Shown: positions 22,901 through 35,001, counted from the first letter of the stretch. The stretch is 64,000 bases of DNA from Thermothelomyces thermophilus ATCC 42464 (GCF_000226095.1 NC_016476.1:62001-126000); one strand, 5' to 3'. Made by a program: numbers and translations. The notes: generated by a model not told the origin, from the letters alone.

Positions 22901-23091
22901 AACGCCGCCAATATTCGGCCTTGAGATCCTGTTGGCCACTCCAAACTGCTGCTGTTTGCATCTTATCAAGCCACATGCAGCAGTGCAAACACCAATTCGT
23001 TTCCTAAAGGTATCAATCTGCTTGCCATAGTGGCCCTGGTTGACTTTCCCTTTGGTATGCCAAAATGCTTGTCACTCCCCATCACCTGAAA
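19951..23091. other. Gene-poor region with GTAC-rich palindromes
   Basis: About 3.1 kb without a supportable gene. It includes a G-run of about 16 near 19998-20013, upstream of the receptor start, and several GTAC-rich palindromic pieces (for example a 14-bp perfect palindrome GTACTGTACAGTAC near 21538-21551, and TGTACTGTACATAGTGTACA near 20797). A poly-T/A stretch lies near 22036-22055. Open frames of up to 163 codons show no domain. Base composition is not RIP-like. Confidence 0.5.
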
Positions 23092-23195
23092 GGCAAGGTG
23101 GCCGAGCGGTCCAAGGCGCCACGTTAAGGTGTTTAAACCCTTAATCCAAATCCGTGGTCTCGAAAGGGGCGTGAGTTCGAATCTCACCCTTGTCA
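23092..23195 (+). tRNA. tRNA-Leu (AAG anticodon) with intron
   Basis: Acceptor stem GGCAAGG pairs with CCTTGTC before the discriminator A. The D arm reads TGGCCGAGCGGTCCAAGGC, typical of Leu tRNA. The anticodon stem CCACG pairs with CGTGG around a loop starting TTAAGG, giving anticodon AAG, and an intron of about 22 nt follows position 37 as in other eukaryotic tRNA-Leu genes. A type II variable arm (TCTCGAAAGGGG) and the T arm GTGAGTTCGAATCTCAC complete it. Introns of this type are removed by the tRNA splicing endonuclease. Confidence 0.9.
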
Positions 23196-25106
23196 TCAAC
23201 TTTTGCTACTCTTTCCCAATTTTATGAAGATTGCAAATGCGCGGAATGCATTTTGCTTTCTCGTTAGAAGGTCTGTAAACGTTCTCCATGTGCCTCCATA
23301 GATCTGGCGCTTGATCGTAAGACGCTGACAGGTTCTCGAGAGGTAAGGTGGGTAGTGTGTTCTGGCATAGATGGAGGACAGTGGCGCGTCCTTCCGCAGT
23401 TCGGTTCGAAAATAGGGTTCATGGTATTGACGGTAATTTCTGATTACCCCAGCCTGAGCTTGAAAGCATCGTCGCCACAAGTTCAGACTGGCGGACGATG
23501 GCAGCAGCAAAAATCCTGTGCAAAGCCCGGGCCGCTTGAACTATTTAATTAATATAACGCTCAAAATTCTGTCTCCCTATAATCTAAGAGCATTGACAAG
23601 CTATGCCTGTTCTCAATGTTTCTAATGAGTTCCATCTAGACGTTTTCGAATCAGGTATGTACACACGTCAAAGGCATCTCAGGTAGCCAAGCGATTGGTA
23701 CCATCACCTAGCTCCGAACGATCCGTAATGGCGGAGAATCTGATCGTCCGTATCTCGCAGTTTCCGCTCGCCTCTCCGGGTTAACCAGCGATATCTGGGC
23801 CTGTCGATTGTCACCGTAGCCAGATTATCCGGAAGTTTCCACCATCACAACAACAAAAAAATGGATCTTACATACGACTCAGGTATTGGAGAAGATATGA
23901 CTCTGGTCATCACTGAGTAACGGTGTTTCACGAGGAGAAAGCCCTCTGAAGGTTCTACCACTCATTTGGCCCCGGCAGCAACCAAACTCCCCAGAACGCC
24001 AGGAGTTCCATTTGAGAAATGGCCAGTTGCTTGCACTTGGCAGTGTCTTCGACTTGGCTTTTGAGAGGGAAGTTCGCTCATGCTACCTCGTTCAGCCAGG
24101 AGACTCTGTTCAACACCTTACATGAACCTCATGAGGGAAAACCATCCGCGAGGTCACAGCAAAGCCACTGTACTCCACAAATTAAGGAAACTGACCTGGA
24201 CTGGTAGTGATAGAAGATGGTGGTTCCAATAGATGGAAGATGGTTGGTAAGTTGTAAATAGTTCAAAAGTGCGATGTCTCCTTCCCACGTTTGCTGGCCC
24301 TGTGGCTCTGTATAAGTAGAGGATAGGAACAAAGAACCCTCCGTTTGCCAGCCCGTTTGCCAGATCCACAGGGCTTATCTTATCCAACCTTACATGATGG
24401 ACGCGTCTGTTGACAACGTACTGCATCAGGTAGATAGGCAACTGGCGACGAGCAAGTTTGAGGCTACCGACTCATCGTGGCCAAGATTTACACAGACGTA
24501 ATATAAGCGGATGAGACACGTTGCACCACAATATCATCGCTGGCCTAGCAGGAGGGACTCAGGACAACCATGACCAATTTTGGCCGCCTAAACATCCTAG
24601 TAGAGCCTGGTCTCCGAAGCACATACACCCTAGGAGCGGTAGCATTCAAAGGACGACTGGGTTCCTTATTACCCAAAAGACAGGCACCGCTCTAGTGTTC
24701 GTAAAGCCCTTGACCAGACGGCGCACAGACCGAGATCATACAAAGTAACTATAATAGTATATGAGGTTAACTCTATAAAGATTCCGAGTCTTGGTGCTCG
24801 GGTCCGGCAATTGTGTGAACGCCGATCCAAACCGGCTAATATGAAGAATACGACCGGTGAATTGCCAACCCCACACGACCCAAACGCTAAGGTCCAATGC
24901 CCGGGACAGCCGGGCGACGGAATGCTCGACTTTCGGAAGTTATTCTGGCGGTTGTTAACCTCGCCCCGGACAGATGGGACAAGCACTCGGGTCTGATATA
25001 CACGTATCCTGGAGGGCCTCAGAGGAGGGGGACAAGACGCACCTCAGGTCAGCCTTGATTCAGAGCCCGTCACCTCTTGTCATAGAGCAGAGCAGATTGT
25101 TTCAAG
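23196..25106. other. Gene-poor region, nothing recognised
   Basis: About 1.9 kb between the tRNA and the esterase gene. Short open frames only, with no domain and no consistent splice pattern. It should contain the promoter of the esterase gene. Confidence 0.5.
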
Positions 25107-26357
25107 ATGAAGCTAGTCTCAGCATACACGTTGATAGGGGCAGCGATCGGCAGCGCCTCCCGGGTTCCCCGGATCCCGCGACAAGGCGGCGGTAACACCA
25201 TGATCGAGTGTGCCCCGATCCCGTCCCCTTTCCCGACCTGGCAAGAGCTCCCGCTGCAGTCGTCGATGCCGGACCCCTTCCTCCCGCTCGCGTACACCAC
25301 GCCCGATAACGCCGCGGATGTCGTGGCCGGCAGGGGCAAGGGCAGGGTGCAGACTCCCGAGGAGTGGTACCGGTGCCGGCAGCCCGAGATCATTCAGCTG
25401 CTGCAGGAGTACCAGTATGGCTACTACCCGGACCCCTCCGAGGAGAAGGTCGAGGCCACGCGCAGCGGCAACACGCTCAACATCGTCGTGACGGCGGGCG
25501 GCAAGCAGGGCAGCTTCAGGGCGACCATCTCGCTGCCCTCCGGGGCTTCCGCGTCGAACCCGGCGCCGGTGGTGATCAACATTGGCGGGATGCAGAACCA
25601 GCCATATCTGAGCGCGGGGATCGCCGTTGCGCAGTTTGACTACACCACCGTATCGCCGGATAGCAATGCGAAGACGGGGGCTTTCTGGAGTATCTACAAC
25701 GGGAGGGACATTGGTAATTAACTAAACCACCTAGAGTCCACTTTTTGTTTACTTTTTTTGCTTCAGCCACGAACAGAGCGCTAACACGGCGGGAAAAAAA
25801 ATGGTTGTATAATAATCAGGAGTCCTGACGGCCTGGGCCTGGGGCTTCCACCGTACGCTGGATGCCATCAACCTGACGGTCCCCGAGATCGACGCGGCCC
25901 GGGTCGGCGTGACCGGGTGCTCGCGCCTGGGCAAGGCGGCGCTGGCGGCGGGGCTCTTTGACAAGCGCATCACGCTCACCATGCCCATGTCGTCGGGCGT
26001 CCAGGGGGCGGGGCCCTACCGGTACTACGACATGAGCGGGCAGGGCGAGAACCTCGAGAACAGCAAACAGGGCGCCGGCTGGTGGACCAACAGCAAGCTG
26101 GGCACCTTCGTGAACCACGCCCAGAACCTGCCGTACGACGCCCACACCATCGTGGCGGCCATCGCGCCGAGGGCCGTCATCATCGACCAGGGCACCGGCG
26201 ACCCCTTCGTCAACAGCAAGGGCACCGCCGTCGTCGTCTACCCTGCGGCCAAGGTCGTCTATGACTGGCTGGGAGCGGGTGAAAACATTGGCATCAGCGT
26301 GCGCGGGGGCGGGCACTGCGATCTGAGCGGCTAGTGAGTGGCAGACCAGATGTCCTC

Positions 26358-26397
<40 letters not shown>

Positions 26398-26569
26398 TGG
26401 CGGGGCTGACCGATGATGCACCTGTTGCTTTATTAGCACGGCTATCCTGCCGTACGTCCAAAAGATCTTCTTTGGGACCCCGACAGACAAGGACTACAAC
26501 AACCTCGGCTCGTACGGCTCACCCGTGTCGTCCGCCTTCCCATGGGCGACGGCGGTTCCCGGAGCTTGA
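25107..26569 (+). CDS. Secreted CE15 glucuronoyl-esterase-like protein with altered catalytic acid
   Basis: Exons join(25107-25713, 25820-26333, 26437-26569) give 417 residues plus stop. CE15 enzymes (Cip2, StGE2) cut the ester bond between glucuronoxylan and lignin outside the cell. A signal peptide covers about 1-18. Family blocks: PEEWYRCRQPEIIQLLQEYQYGYYP, split here as PEEWYRCRQPEI and EYQYGYYP; the nucleophile motif GCSRLGK with Ser237; LPYDAHTIVAAIAPRAV; and GGGHCD with His368. The canonical Q-E-S-G that bears the catalytic Glu in fungal enzymes reads M-S-S-G here, so Ser260 stands where Glu is expected. Asp325 or Asp330 after the next strand could supply the acid. There is no CBM1. 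Intron 2 holds a poly-T run of over 30. The gene ends about 400 bp before the RIP-mutated repeat block. Confidence 0.85.
26361..26395 (+). repeat. Poly-T tract in esterase intron 2
   Basis: Over thirty consecutive T between the donor (26334) and acceptor (26436) of the second intron, acting as an extended pyrimidine run. Length may vary among isolates. Confidence 0.9.
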
Positions 26570-27628
26570 ACCGGGTTCGGGTCAGACTGGCTGAAACGGG
26601 AAATGAACCACATAGCTTGAGGTAGCTACTTACGGGGAACTGACGACACAACAAAAGAAAGTTGCCGAAGATGCCACTCTTCAGAGAAGACACGTGTGTA
26701 GCCTGAGCCTTCAAAAAGATGATCAGAAAAAATCAGACCAAGTTCCCCAGGTGATGTACCCGGTGGTTAGTGCTGACTAATTAATTCAGGACTACCACCT
26801 GTCTCCCGACAGGTGGGGCCAAAACCCCCGGACGCCTAGATACGGCCGGACAGGGGCACGTCCAAACCCGTGTCCAATTTTACCAGTCAACTCCCTATAC
26901 TCGAAGACACAACCACTACCACAAGCCCAATTTAAACCACTTTCCTGTACCACTTTCCTATATACAATGCCTCTGACCGACCAAATCTAGGAACCGGCTA
27001 GTATATAGGCCGCCAAATAGCTCCTTGCCGCTTAAACTCGCCACCGAACTAGCCGTTTACCATAGAAAAGAACCTAGTATATAGTATATAGCTTAATTAT
27101 TTAAGACTAGAAAGACCTAGGTTAGCCGGTACTTAAAGTCATTAAAGGATACTAGACTTCTAGCCACTAGTAGTAACGTAGTTAGAAGACCTTAGTCGCT
27201 TTCAAACGACGAAGATTCTACCCTCAAAGGATATACGTACTAGCTTATCGAATCTAGTTCTCTTGTTACTAAAGATCTTCTCTAAGATACTATTAACCGC
27301 TTATAGGTATATTGTAATCTTCCTTACCTTCCTATTAGTAAGTACTAGTAGCTATATTAGAAATAGGATTATCTATAGTTTTAGCTAATATTCCTTAAAC
27401 TAGTTAAAGTAAACTAACTCTTAGCTAAGTAATAGGTAGAAGAACTAGAGATGTTCTTTAATAAGCTTAAGGATACTATTCAAAGCTTTAAGATTATTAT
27501 ATCTAGTTATTAAAATATAGATAAGACTAGGTATATACTTATAATATTAAATAGGTAGTTTAAGATCTTAATAGTTAAAATAGATAAGAAGAAGAAGGTT
27601 AGTATCTTTTTCTTTTCTAAGTATTAGT
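26570..27628. mobile_element. RIP-degraded remnant, possibly a Fot1/Pogo-like DNA transposon
   Basis: The first 170 bp are ordinary 3' flank of the esterase. From about 26950 the sequence becomes TpA-rich and CpA-poor, marking the edge of the repeat block. On the plus strand, from an ATG near 26967, a reading frame with TAG/TAA stops at likely Gln positions can be followed to about 27610 with one or more shifts, and includes a segment resembling a transposase core (near 27440-27600). The likeness is weak and no terminal repeats were identified. The LINE tail at 27629 may interrupt this remnant. It could equally be another class of repeat. Confidence 0.3.
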
Positions 27629-30600
27629 TTATTATTATTATTATTATTATTAGTCCTATACTATTATATTAATAAGTATGCTAGAGCCTCTTTAGTTATA
27701 TATAAAGGAAACTATACCTAATAGGCTAGGTAAAAACCTCTGTCCTACCTTTAATGCCTAATCTAGAATACTAATATATTATAAAGAAAAGGAGAAGTAG
27801 CTAGAATAGCCCTATAGAGGCCTTCCCTCCCAGTCTAGCCTCCTTATAAGGTAGTATTCTAGGAGCCTCCCTAAGTCTATTAGCTACTATAGAACTCTCC
27901 TTGCCAAACGATAGTTACAGGCCCCTATACCCTATAAAACGAGGTCTAGGTCCCTTTGCGACTATATTTCCTAAGATTCCTATGTTTGGCTTCTTAATAG
28001 GTTTAGGCACTAAATAACTAGGTGCTTAATAGTCTCCCTTCTATAGCTATAGGCATAGTAAGGGGTACTAACCCCTAGGACTTAAACCCTAAATAGAAAG
28101 TTACGGAGGCTAATAGCCCCTATATAGGCCTATACTAGTAGGGAGCTCTAGGCCTTCGTTAGGCCCTAATGCCTTTGTAGGCCTTCCCCTATAAAAACTA
28201 GGCAGGGGGGTCCTTGTCTAATATACGCTATATCCTCCTACTGGCTTGGTCGGCCCTCTAGTGGTTGCTCTAGCTAGCCACTATAGCTAGTTCCGTAGCC
28301 TATAGCCTTCTTTATAGGGTCTAAAGGGGGGGTTAACCCCTGCTATAGCCCTCCTAAACCTACTACTAGACTATCGACCTTGCTACCTTAAGGGCTATAG
28401 GCCTCGGCTCCTAGCCCCTTGCCCTAGTCCTTCTCTTCTAGAACCTCTAGTTTAGCCTATTATAGGCCTGCTAGATAAGAGCCCTTATAGAGACCTAGGA
28501 GGCCCCTAGGCCTGCCCTAGTCTATAGGAGCGGCTAGTCGAGTTTAGCTTCGAAGTTAGCTAGCCTTTTATTAAGATAGAGGTTAAGGGGCGGTACCTAG
28601 GCTTCCGTTTCAAGGCATTAGATAGGGGTAGCCTTATAAGCCCTAGTAACTACTTAGAGGGCCCTATATTAGGTCTTTAATAGTTCCTTAGTAGGGCCTT
28701 TTAGCTTACCCCCTAGCTTAGTAGGCTTATAGAAGTTCGAGGCCCTATAAGCTAAGGCACTATAGATATACTTAGTATGGACCTTATAAACCTATAGGAG
28801 GCTAGGGCCCTAGGTCTTCGTAGTAAGCCTAGTTAGGGTAAACTCCTAGGTTTCTAGCTTCTTAGCTACCTTTATATAGTAGAGGCCCTACTATAGCCTC
28901 TAGTCTAGCTAGACCCCGAGGAATCTAGCTAACTTTAAAGGGGCTATAATAGTAGTACCCCCTCTAGGCTATAGGAGCTCTAGTAGTTACGACTACTATT
29001 TCTGGCCCTTGTTAAAGTAGATAAGCTCGTACTTTTCCGGGGCAAAAGCTATACCCTAGGTCCTTACCTACTGAAGGCAGGCCTTCTAGGCCCTCTATAG
29101 CTAACCGTTATAGGCCTCCTTAGCCCTCCTAAAGGCTAGGAGGTTAGTATTGTCGGCGAAGCCTATCAAACTGACTATAGGGCTGGCCTAGCGAATGGCT
29201 TAGTAGAGGGACGCTATATAAAGGATAAATAGTATAGGGGAGAGGGGTAACCCCTATAGGACCCTAGCCCTTACTACTATATCCTCCGTTTCCTAGCTAT
29301 CGAAGTAAAGGATAGCTACCCTATCCTATAGCTACTCCCTAACCTAGACTATTACTTACTTTAGAAAGCCCTAGCTCTATAAAGTGGCTAATAGCCGGGT
29401 GTGGTTAATAGTTTCGAAAGCCCCTAAGATGTTAAGCTATAGGAGGGAGGCAGCTACCTTATACCTTTAAGCCTCTTAGACCTAAGCCGTAATAAGCCAA
29501 ATGGCTAGTTTTATAGACCTATATTCCTAGTTACCTATTTGTTTAGCTAAGAGAAGCCTATAGGCCTCTATAATAGCTATTACCTTCTAGGTAACTATAG
29601 CTTCTAGTACCTTGCCTATTATTAGTAAGAGCGCTATAGGCCTATAGCTACCTAGGGTAAAGTAGGCCTATAGGGGTTTGCCAGGCTTATAGAGGACTAC
29701 TATCTTAGCCCTTTTAAACTAGGCTAGGAAATAGCCAAGCTATAGGCTCTCTAAGGCTAGTATAGCTAGTATCTAGTAGAGCGGCCGTCTATAGGCCTTT
29801 AATAGACCTATAGGGAAGAGGTCCTCCCCTAGGGCTTTCTATAGGGCCGCTCTAGCTAGTATTACCCTAACTTTATTTACTATAACCTTGTAGCTTACTT
29901 CGAACTTCGGCTCCTAATAGTCGTTTAGTTCTAGGTTATTAATATCTGATAGGTTTGCTTCTAGGTTCAGAAAGAACTTATTAGCTAGTGCCTTAACCTT
30001 CTATTAGTAGGTTATAAGCCCTCCTTCGAAGGCTAGGAGCTTTAAAGGGTTGACTAGTAGGTAGCTTTATAACCTTGCCTACTACTCTAGCCTCTATAGT
30101 AGGTCCGGCCGGTTAGTTACCTCCTATAATATAGCTCTCTAGCTCTTAGTTTTCATAGCCGTAATAGTCTTAGCTTGGTCTTATAAGGCCTGCCGAAGTG
30201 CCTCCTATATATAAGGGTTTAGGGTGCCCCTATAGGCCCTCTCTACCTCCTTAGCCCTCTTCTGGGCCTCTCGAACCTCCTTTGTCTACTATCGAGCTCG
30301 TTTACCACCTATATTAGCCTTCTTTGCCAGAGCCGAGACTATAGCTATTTCCTCAAGGGCCTCTATAAGCCTATTAAAGGCCTATAGAAGCTCCTCTAGG
30401 CCCTAGAAAACAGGCCTGGCTGGGGCCGATACCTACCTGCCAAGCTAGAGTAGGAAGTAGGCCGCCTCGGCCCGTATAACCTCCTTGTCTAGGCTCTTTT
30501 AGTCCTACCCTTTACTAGCTAGTATAGGCCCGTTAGTCCCCTAGAGGGAGACATTTAAGGCCTATAGGTAGTGGTCAGATTTCCTACGTTCTATAATATT

Positions 30601-32850
30601 TCTATAGGTCACTTCTAACCTGGCCAAGGCCTAGAATAAGTCTATTATAGAAGGCTGGCTACGTTAGTCCCCTTAGGGGGCCGTAGTGACCTAGCTATAT
30701 AGTATATATAGGTCGAGGTCCTATTAGTTTATAAGGTTAAGGAGGTCCCTAGCCCTTAGGCTAAGCCTATTAAATAGGTCTTAGACTAGGTAGTAAAGGT
30801 TAAAGTTATCTATAAAAACTAGGGGGTAGGTTAGCCGAGGTAGGGCTAGTAGGTCTTATAAGAGGGCCTATTTACCTTTGTTATTATAGACTAACTAAAG
30901 TTTGAACCCCCTCTCTCCTAGGGCCGGAAAGGTTACCTTATATTAGTTCTTCTCTGCCAAATAGTCCTATTGGCTAACCGGGAACCGCTTGGCCATTAGA
31001 ATAGCCGCTTTGCCCTTAGGCTTATAGACTAGGTAGTATTTCGAATCCTAGGTGTAGTATATTGACCCTATAAACTGGTTAATCTACGGTTTCTAGATGG
31101 CTAGTAAGTTATATTTAGCCTCCTCTAGTAGGACCTTAAGGGTCTATTTATTACCTTAGGTATTCTATTAAAGGATCTTAATTTACATTCGAGGTAGCTA
31201 GAGCGGAGGCTAAGGGTATAGTAATAGGCTCTATAGCCGTTACCCCCTTGGCCGGTTACGAAAAGGAGGGGGTTCTAGGCTATAGAAAGGAGATATAGGT
31301 CTGTCGGGCGTTAAATAAGGCGCTCTTAGCAGCCTATTAGGCTAGGGTAGGCTTTCTATAGGGGCATTTAGCCCTAGTTTAATAGTAGTCGTTATCTTCC
31401 GGCTAGTTACCGAACTCGAAGGCTACCTTCTAGAGTAGTTATTCTAATGGTTAGAAGGTTTAAGGTCTATATTAGTAGGCCTCCCTAGCCCTTTCCTAGG
31501 CCTTGACTTTCTTTAGGTAGCCCCTATACCAGGCTATATAGAGGCCCCTATAGGCTATATACCTATAAGGGAGTTAGTTGGAGTAGGTAAGGTACTAGGC
31601 CTCTTTAGTCTTCCCCCCCTCCCTATAGACCTTTATACTATAATAGCTATAATAGGCCGGCTACTAGTAATACCGTTAGGTATAGCTAAAGCTCTAATAC
31701 CTATAATACTACCTTAGCTCTAGAGCATCCTAGTAAGGCTTATAGTTTAATACCTAGGCATCCTGGACTATACCTTTATTATAGGCCTTCCGGGCCTCTT
31801 CGAGGTCTTGTAAGCCTAAGAGTACCATGGCCTACTTTCTTTACAGGCTCTTTAGCAGCCAGAACTTGACCATTTCGATTGAGTATAGGCCTATAGCCCC
31901 CTTAAAGTCCTGTTCGCTAACCCCCTATAGCTCCTCCTCCTAGACTCCTTTAGCTAGGACTATATAGGCCCTGCCGACCTCCCTAGCCTCCTCTCTAAAG
32001 GTTATAGCCACCTATTGCTTATTAGCCAAATACTAGTCCTTAATAGCCTTATTCTTAAAGACTACTACTACGTCCCTACTTAGGAGCTTCCTAACTGTAA
32101 CGGCTCCCTAGTAGTTAGAAGCCCTATTAACTATTTAGACTATCTTGGCTAGGGTTTAGGCTTTAAGGTCCTTCTATAGGCTCGCGTTCCGTATTATAAC
32201 CTCCTATAAGGCCTATAACGGTACTACCTTAGCCGATAGTAGGCCTCTTTAGGGGCCTATTACCCCCTATTATAGCCTTATAGCTACCTATGCCTAGGTA
32301 AGGTAGGGGGTAGCCTTAAGGGCTTCTTTAAGCCCCTTTTTGACTTCCTTAGCTATAAGCTTCTATAGGTTCGGAACTAGGCCTATAATAGTAGTTATAA
32401 GGCCTTATAAGAGCTTGTCTACAAGGTTCTATACCTTGCCCTGCTTAGGGCTTAGTATAAGGTTAACTAGTTATATAATAAGACCCCTTAGCTCCTTAAT
32501 ATCTAGGGTAAGGTAGGCCTATAGTAGGCCCCCCTTTGATTAGTTTAAAGCTATAGGCCTCCCTACTTAATGGCTTAGCATTAGGCCTTAAATTGACGTC
32601 GTATATAAGGGCGCTAGGTAGTCTATATAGTGAAAATTTTGACGGTTATATAAGGTACGGTCGGATTGCGGTCAGGTTCGGCTTCTGTGCTCGCGATGCC
32701 CGTTGTATAACCGTAACGGCTCGCGTGCGGTCGAAAGTGGTACCGTTAGATAGCGTTTTTCGAGAGCTTTCTAGCGATAGTAGTTTTGTATGTTTTGGTA
32801 GGGTATTTACAAAGATATAAAAGAAGCTCTGTGCCCCCCCTTTGCTTCCT
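27629..32850 (-). mobile_element. LINE-1: Tad/I-like non-LTR retrotransposon, minus strand, RIP-saturated
   Basis: Read on the minus strand, the element ends at the left in a (TAA)n tail (27629-27652), as in I-like LINEs. The reverse-transcriptase catalytic box reads FADN (from FADD) within L-I-G-F-A-D-N-T-N near 29148-29172, and the endonuclease block reads P-L-V-F-I-D-N-F-N-L near 30795-30830 (G-D-F-N-L expected). ORF1 with its zinc knuckles lies near 31600-32580, by identity to the plus-strand copy. The 5' UTR runs to about 32850. Nearly every CpA has become TpA on both strands, so no ORF survives. Apparent length is about 5.2 kb, close to full length. Clade placement (Tad-like) is from the motif order and fungal host, not from a search. 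Confidence 0.75.
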
Positions 32851-33082
32851 TATTAATATACTCTGGTCTTAGAAGAATATATATATTAATTACTTATCCT
32901 AGATAACTTTATAAGATATTATAACCTTAAACTTTATAAATACTACCTCTTATTTAATATTATTATTATCTTCTTCCTTCTCTATTTAATATACTTTATC
33001 TAGCTAATAAATATAAAAGTCTTTTACTATCTTAAGGAAGTATATTAATAATATCTCTAATAGATAGTTCGAAACAATAATC
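32851..33082. other. AT-rich spacer between two head-to-head LINE 5' ends
   Basis: About 230 bp of very AT-rich sequence between the diverged 5' ends of LINE-1 (minus) and LINE-2 (plus). No coding content. It is the loop of a large imperfect palindrome whose arms are the LINE 5' regions. Confidence 0.6.
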
Positions 33083-34547
33083 TTATATTTACCTAGGCAG
33101 AAGGAAGAAAAAAGGAAAACTAACTCTTGCATTCTTACAAATACCCTGCCAAAACCTACGAAACTACTATCGCTAGAAAGCTCTCGAAAAACGCCATCTA
33201 ACGGTACTACTTTCAACCGTACGCGAGCCGTTACAGGTATACAATAGGCATCGCAAGCGTTAGAACCAGACCTGACCGTAATCCGACTATACCTCGTACG
33301 CCTATCAAAAATTTTCACCGCACAGACTACCTAGCGCCCCTAAACGTAACGTTAATTTAAAGCCTACCGCCAAGCCACTAAGTAGGGAGGCCTATAGCTT
33401 CGAACTAATTAAAGAGGGGCCTACTATAGGCCTACCCTACCTTAGATATCAAAGAACTAAAGGGTCTTATTATATAACTAGTCGACCTTATGCTAAGCCC
33501 TAAACGGGGCAAGGTATAGGACCTTACTAATAGGCTCTTATAAGGCCTTATGACTACTATTATAGGCCTGGTTCTAAACCTATAGGAACTTATAGCTAAG
33601 GAGGTCAAAAAGGGGCTTAAAGAAGCCCTTAAGGCTACCCCCTGCCCTACCTAGGTGTAGGTGGCTGTAGGCTCGTAATAGGGGGTAATAGGCCCCTAGG
33701 GAGGCTAACCGTCGGCTAAGGCAGTGCCGTTACGGGCCTCGCGGGAGGTTACGATATAGAATATGGGCCTACGGGAGGACCTCAAAGCCCGAACCCCGGC
33801 TAAGATAGTCTAAGTAGTTAATAGGGCTTCTAGCTACTAGGGAGCCGTTACGGCTAGGAAGCTCCTAAGCAGGGATATAGTAGTAGTCTTTAAGGATAAG
33901 GCTACTAAGGATTAGTATTTGGCTAACAAGCGATAGGTAGCTATAGCCTTTGGAGAGGAGGCTAGGGAGGTTGGTAGGGCCTATATAGTCCTAGCTAAAG
34001 GAGTCCGGAAGGAAGAGCTATAGGGGGTTAGCAAACAAGACTTTAAGGGGGCTATAGGCCTACACTCGATCGAAACGGTCAAGTTCCGGCTACTAAAGAG
34101 CCCATAGAGGAAATGGGCTATAGTATTCCTAGGCTTATAGGACCTCGAAGAGGCCTAGAAGGCCTATAACAAGGGTATAATCTAGGATGCCTAGGTACTA
34201 GACTATAAGCCCTACTAGGATGCTCTAGAGCCGAGGTAATGCTATAAGTACTAGAGCTTTAGCTATACCTAGCGGTACTACTAGCGGCCGGCCTATTATA
34301 GCCATTATAGCGTAAAGGCCTATAGGGAGGGGGGGAAGACTAGGGAGGCCTAGTGCCTTACCTACTCTAACTAACTCCCTTATAGGTATATAGCCTATAA
34401 GGACCCTTATATAGCCTAGTATAGGGGCTGCCCGAAGAAAGTCAAAGCCTAGGAGAGAGCTAGGGAGGCCTATTAGTATAGACCTTAGACCTTCTAACTA
34501 TTAGAGTAGCTATACTAGAAGGTAGCCTTTGAGTTTAATAGCTAGCT
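33083..34547 (+). mobile_element. LINE-2, 5' part (plus strand), cut by copy C
   Basis: Same LINE family as LINE-1, inverted. It contains the 5' UTR (33083-33360) and ORF1. CCHC zinc knuckles remain visible near 34240-34320 although Cys codons TGC have become TAC and Gly codons GGC have become AGC. Another knuckle-like piece follows near 34360-34470 (R-G-C-P-K-K). The sequence stops at 34547 with TAGCT, the target site of gypsy copy C, and resumes at 49755, where the matching TAGCT and the continuation of ORF1 are found. Confidence 0.75.
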
Positions 34548-35001
34548 TGTAACGAACCTAACTCAGACTTCTTCTAAAAGGGTTCAGACGGAGGTAAATT
34601 AAGCGGGACAAGCGTACAGGTCGTCTAAGGGATTCGGTAAAGCCAAAGGGTTCACAACAACACTAGAGTTATCTCCCACAATGGTTAGTGATGCTTGGTA
34701 TAAGTACCGATGATTGTAGGTTAGGTTACTATCACTGGTGAACTCCCAGAGTCCACTATAACGAGTAACTAGCTAGCTATATATATACAATTATCTATCC
34801 TTTTTTAATAGTTATCACTAGTACCGTTTCTCCTTTTACTCTGTGATTCCGCGTTGTCGACGGTGACATGTTATTATTACTAGTAAAGACCTTAGTCTTG
34901 GCAGTGATAATCTTCTGATTGGTCCGTCAAGTGATTAGCTATCGGAATATCCCGCGTCCTGGCTACAGCCTACCGGGCCGTCTATATGCTTATCTGTGAT
35001 A
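34548..35001 (-). repeat. Copy C 3' LTR
   Basis: 454-bp LTR in minus orientation, TGTAACG... on the plus strand, ending ...CTGTGATA. It is colinear with the LTR at 49301-49754. Differences are mostly C/T and G/A. Confidence 0.88.

Noticed and set aside
27629-27652. (TTA)n run considered as a CRISPR-like or satellite repeat
   Set aside because: A simple trinucleotide run at the LINE 3' end; no spacers, and the host is a eukaryote.
32593-33318. Paired 75- and 104-codon ORFs on opposite strands with similar sequence
   Set aside because: They are the shared LINE 5' untranslated region in inverted copies; similarity comes from the repeat, and RIP-resistant composition keeps them open.
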